From the NCBI GenBank assembly GCA_049694275.1, contig JBAVQS010000370.1, forward strand, positions 1 to 8,927: a DNA stretch of 8,927 nt, given 5' to 3'. This stretch comes from JBAVQS01 sp049694275 (GTDB lineage: Bacteria > Chloroflexota > Anaerolineae > UBA4142 > SHND01). Every line of letters begins with the position of its first letter. Position 1 is the stretch's first letter. Below, piece after piece: positions 6,501-8,927 of the stretch. Under the pieces are notes generated by a model. That model was not told the origin of the DNA, did not search any database, and worked only from the letters and a program-made list of their open reading frames with translations. The translations under genes were made by a program, and so were the position numbers.

Positions 6501-8030
6501 CTACCGTATGCCCCTTTTGTATGGATGCCCGACCGCCATCAGGAAAATTGCGCTTTTGCCGGCGGCATGCGGCGAGAAAAACCGGATCACGTCGTCGTCG
6601 TAAAAGGTCAGGCCGGTCGCGCCGAGGCCGAGCGCGTACGCTGCGAGATACACCTTGCCGCCCAGTATCCCCGCTTCAAGTTGTGCGGCGCGGTAGCCGC
6701 GATTGCCAAACCGCGCCAGGATCGGGTCGAGCGCGGCCAGATAATAAACGTTCACCGCGGCATCATACGCCAGCGCCTGCTCCAGAGCGAGATACCCGGC
6801 CCGCTCGCGGAAATCCCCCTCGCGTAATTGCTCCAGGGCTTGCCGTTCGCGGTGATAGACATAGGCGCCCGAGGGCAAATCCTCGACCGCGTGGATTATC
6901 AGGTATACGTCGTTCAATGTCCTTCCGTATGGGACCAGATAGTCGGCGGGCACGCCTCGCGTGGAATCCGCCAGAATCGCCGCAAGCTGCCCGCGGGTGA
7001 TGGGTTCGGGCGCAAACCGGCGCGACGAACCGCGCCGGTTGATGACGACGTCGAGTGCGTCGGGATGCCGCTCGTTCTCACCCGGCACAATCAGAGGGAA
7101 CACCGGCCCTGAGGGCGCGGGCTCGGGCTGGATGGGCGTCCCGCTGCGCCACGCCGCCACTTGCTCGACCGGGAGCGAGGATGCGACGTGCATTTCGTGA
7201 ACCAGTGGATAATCCATCTCGTACTGCGAAAGCGGCGTGGTGGGCAGATCGAGCAGCGCCATGCCCGGCGCGGGCGCAACCGGCTGGTCCTGCCGGCCGA
7301 GCGCCGCCATCGAACAAGCCACCTCCTTCGCCGTATCGAGGCTCAAGAGACGGTTGATCTCGTCGTCGGCGAACCCACATACGATCTCGGCAGGGAGCTC
7401 CAGGGCGGCGGCCGCCGCGAGCAGGTTCGCCAGAATCACCCCATTATCCCATCCGCTGTGGCGATAGGCGCGTGACTGGTATTTCCACGTATTCCGCCAA
7501 AAGGTGTCTGTGCAGATGACGATTGCCGGCGCCTGCGCGAGGCGCGGCTCGTTCGCCGTTGCGCGCACGACGACCTCGCGAAAATCGCCCGCGCGCAACC
7601 GACGCAGCGCGTGATCGTGAGCGCCGTAGTGATAAACGCCCGCCGCTAAATCCGGCAGGTCGCCGCAGACGAGATACAATTCGATGTGATATAGCGCGCC
7701 GGTGCATGAGGCGGCGCGAAAGTGATAGACCTCGCCGCCTGCGCGGAGTTCCCGCGTGACACCGTTGCTCAAGTACAAGAGACGGGCGAGCGCGGCGAGA
7801 TCGGGAATTTGCTTGCCCGGCGCACCCTCCCCATTCTTCGCAATCGCCTCCAGGGCAGGCATCGACAGCGCGAAATCCCGGGGCCAAGGAATTGGCTCGA
7901 GCGTTTCGTAAATCTTGAACGGCAACGGGCGATTCGACCAGTCCAGGTCATGTTGACCGGCCCGCACGCTGCGGTACGAATGCTTGGTCCGCTCGTGATA
8001 GGTCCGTGCGCTGTGCGTGTCTTGATTCAT
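6501..8030 (-). CDS. Tandem two-domain SagB/ThcOx-type FMN nitroreductase-like protein
   Basis: The 509 residues carry two nitroreductase-fold domains in series. The N-terminus has the SagB-type entry motif (YHERTKHS 11-18, LDW 29-31, PFKIYE 37-42). Domain 1 has LARLLYLSNGVTR (81-93), RAASCTGALYHIELYLV (105-121), GVYHY (131-135), YQSRAYRHSGWDNG (184-197) and GFADDEINRLL (219-229). Domain 2 repeats the pattern: RRGSSRRF (332-339), LNDVYLIIHAVEDLPSGAYVYH (within 372-393), FGNRGYR (441-447) and LGLGATGLTFYDDDVI (468-482). Known relatives are FMN-dependent oxidases and dehydrogenases, including azoline oxidases of TOMM biosynthesis. No YcaO cyclodehydratase or precursor peptide is seen here. Nitroreductases work as dimers with FMN at the interface, so the fusion may be an intramolecular dimer. 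The ATG overlaps the stop of the upstream frame (ATGA) and lacks its own Shine-Dalgarno site, which suggests coupling. Activity is unknown. Confidence 0.87.
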   Translation of the reverse strand: MNQDTHSARTYHERTKHSYRSVRAGQHDLDWSNRPLPFKIYETLEPIPWPRDFALSMPALEAIAKNGEGAPGKQIPDLAALARLLYLSNGVTRELRAGGEVYHFRAASCTGALYHIELYLVCGDLPDLAAGVYHYGAHDHALRRLRAGDFREVVVRATANEPRLAQAPAIVICTDTFWRNTWKYQSRAYRHSGWDNGVILANLLAAAAALELPAEIVCGFADDEINRLLSLDTAKEVACSMAALGRQDQPVAPAPGMALLDLPTTPLSQYEMDYPLVHEMHVASSLPVEQVAAWRSGTPIQPEPAPSGPVFPLIVPGENERHPDALDVVINRRGSSRRFAPEPITRGQLAAILADSTRGVPADYLVPYGRTLNDVYLIIHAVEDLPSGAYVYHRERQALEQLREGDFRERAGYLALEQALAYDAAVNVYYLAALDPILARFGNRGYRAAQLEAGILGGKVYLAAYALGLGATGLTFYDDDVIRFFSPHAAGKSAIFLMAVGHPYKRGIR

Positions 8031-8191
8031 TGCGGCAATACCAGTGCGATCAACGTCAATGCCATCGCGGCGAGCATGGCTTGCAGGTTCACCCGGCGCG
8101 CCTGCCGCCGGACCTGCGCCAGTTCGCCCTCATCCTGAATCTTTTCCACCCGATCGGTCAGATTGCGCGAACCTCGCGCCGCCAGGCCCAC
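8027..8191 (-). pseudogene. In-frame continuation of the small membrane protein after the TGA
   Basis: Directly after the TGA at 8194-8192 the same frame stays open for 54 codons and ends in a TGA (8029-8027) that overlaps the SagB-like ATG. The peptide (VGLAARGSRNL..., then a charged EKIQDEGELAQVRRQARR stretch and a hydrophobic AMLAAMALTLIALVLP tail) looks like a cytoplasmic segment and a third membrane helix. GTG at 8191 could be a start, but no ribosome binding site precedes it. One gene of about 145 codons interrupted by a stop is the simplest reading. The cause could be a nonsense mutation, a sequencing error or programmed decoding of TGA. Confidence 0.55.
8165..8179 (-). other. Stem-loop downstream of the in-frame TGA (bSECIS-like in position)
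   Basis: The minus strand has a perfect 6-bp stem, GCGCGA / TCGCGC, closing a GGT loop. The loop begins 19 bases after the TGA. Distance, stem length and a G at the start of the loop fit the loose published description of bacterial SECIS elements. Such hairpins are common by chance in GC-rich coding DNA, so the functional reading is weak. Confidence 0.2.
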
Positions 8192-8464
8192 TCAGGTCTT
8201 GTCGCGCCATTGAAAAAAGCCGATGGTTGCCGCCAGGAACAGGAGCAGGAGGGGGAGTCGCCACAGGCGATTGACGCCAAACGCCATGAGCGTGCCCAGG
8301 ATGGCCAGCGCAATGACGAACGGGACCACGCCCGCAATCAGCCGCCGGCGGCGCTCGCGCGGGCTGATGTTGGCGATGCAAAGCGTGCCAGCCCCGCTGT
8401 CTTTCTGGGGCAAGCCGCGCTTGACCGGGTCTGTTCCTTGCAACTCGATAGGGGGATTGACCAT
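8192..8464 (-). CDS. Small membrane protein of unknown function, N-terminal part before an in-frame TGA
   Basis: The 90 residues hold a polar N-terminus (1-28), CIANISPRERRRRL (29-42), a first hydrophobic helix (about 43-64), a short RLWR link, and a second helix (about 69-85) ending in FFQWRDKT before TGA. The positive run before helix 1 places the N-terminus inside the cell. ATG 8464 directly follows the TAG of the DsbA-like gene and has GGAGG 5 bases upstream, so start and operon membership are well supported. I do not recognise a named family. The frame resumes immediately after the TGA for 54 codons and ends exactly at the next gene, so the 90-residue product is probably a truncated form of a protein of about 145 residues with three helices. 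TGA is a genuine stop in other genes of this window (phosphorylase, methyltransferase), so a variant genetic code is unlikely. Confidence 0.7.
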   Translation of the reverse strand: MVNPPIELQGTDPVKRGLPQKDSGAGTLCIANISPRERRRRLIAGVVPFVIALAILGTLMAFGVNRLWRLPLLLLFLAATIGFFQWRDKT

Positions 8465-8927
8465 CTAGACCTCCGCCTCACGTTCCGCTGAGAGGCGGGC
8501 GAGCACGCGCTGAAAGACTTCATAGGGTTGCGCGCCGACGACGCCGTACTTGTCGTCCAGCACATAGGTGGGGACCGCGTTCACGCCGATCGCAGACGCC
8601 TCGGCAATCTGATCGTCGAGCGCCTGGTGGTACTGGCCGCGCTCGACCTCGCGCTCCATCTCCTCCGCATCCAATCCCACCTCCTGCGCCGCCGCGCGCA
8701 GCACATCCCACCGGTTAATATCCTGCCCCTCGCCATAATATTTGCGAAAGACGATATGATGGAACTCGCGGTGCTTGCCCTGCGCCCGCGCATACTCGGT
8801 CGCTTCGAGCGCCCGGCGCGAATTGGGAATCAGGTCCGGGTGGACCATCTCCAGCCCTGCCGCCTGCGCCATCTGGTCCAGCCGCTGGTTCGCGCTGGCG
8901 AACCGCGCCCGGAGCTGCGGCGACAGC
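8465..8927 (-). CDS. DsbA family / FrnE-like thioredoxin-fold protein (5' part outside window)
   Basis: The frame is open from the right edge to TAG at 8465-8467 (154 codons visible). The segment matches the helical insertion and C-terminal part of the DSBA/FrnE group: IPNSRRALEATEYARAQG (about 33-50 from the edge), HHIVFRKYYGEGQDI, and the GVNAVPTYVLDDKYGVVGAQP region, where VPTYV is the expected cis-Pro loop and GAQP is typical of FrnE. The N-terminal CxxC or SxxC active site would lie outside the window, so its redox capacity cannot be judged. Relatives are thiol-disulfide oxidoreductases, 2-hydroxychromene-2-carboxylate isomerases and polyketide tailoring enzymes (FrnE); most are cytosolic. 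The gene abuts the next one (TAG then ATG) and belongs to the same unit as the flavoprotein, methyltransferase and quinone reductase. Confidence 0.88.
   Translation of the reverse strand, partial: LSPQLRARFASANQRLDQMAQAAGLEMVHPDLIPNSRRALEATEYARAQGKHREFHHIVFRKYYGEGQDINRWDVLRAAAQEVGLDAEEMEREVERGQYHQALDDQIAEASAIGVNAVPTYVLDDKYGVVGAQPYEVFQRVLARLSAEREAEV

Noticed and set aside
8192..8194. TGA decoded as Trp or Gly under a variant genetic code
   Set aside because: TGA ends the phosphorylase and methyltransferase genes at sensible family lengths, so the standard code applies.

Overview
The window is about 60% GC, and all eight recognisable genes are on the minus strand, so transcription runs from high to low coordinates. 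The gene types suggest a free-living, metabolically versatile GC-rich bacterium: a multi-PAS/GAF sensor, an adenosine-type deaminase fused to a CYTH-like domain, and a double SagB-type flavoprotein. This assortment resembles Chloroflexota (Anaerolineae-like) genomes, but that placement is an impression from memory, not a measurement. No rRNA, tRNA, CRISPR array, insertion sequence or phage gene was recognised. Coding is dense; the longest gap between genes is about 180 bases (4705-4884).

Unit 1 (right edge to 4885) reads as one operon. In transcription order it holds the C-terminal part of a DsbA/FrnE-like thioredoxin-fold protein (cut by the window edge), a small membrane protein whose frame is broken by an in-frame TGA, a tandem two-domain SagB/ThcOx-type nitroreductase, a TPMT/thiol-methyltransferase-like enzyme, and a zinc-independent NADPH:quinone-oxidoreductase-like enzyme. 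The junctions are very tight: TAG directly followed by ATG, an ATGA overlap, a 6-base gap, then a 62-base gap. The unit ends in a strong intrinsic terminator at 4830-4859. Its parts point to thiol/redox and methyl-transfer chemistry on a small molecule or xenobiotic; the substrate is unknown.

Unit 2 (4740 to the left edge) starts at a probable extended -10 promoter. It encodes a 668-residue amidohydrolase of the S-adenosylhomocysteine/methylthioadenosine/adenosine deaminase group fused to a C-terminal CYTH-like (triphosphate-tunnel) domain, then a trimeric-type purine nucleoside phosphorylase. Deaminase plus phosphorylase is a logical two-step route from adenosine-type nucleosides to hypoxanthine and ribose-1-phosphate. 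Downstream after 53 bases is a PAS-PAS-GAF-PAS sensor whose C-terminal output domain lies beyond the window.

The observations most worth following are: (a) the deaminase-CYTH fusion, whose CYTH part has lost one acidic residue from each of two canonical acidic motifs; (b) the in-frame TGA in the small membrane gene, which continues open to an exact ATGA overlap with the next gene and is followed by a hairpin fitting the loose bacterial SECIS description; and (c) the two-domain SagB-like flavoprotein, which sits without any visible TOMM partner.
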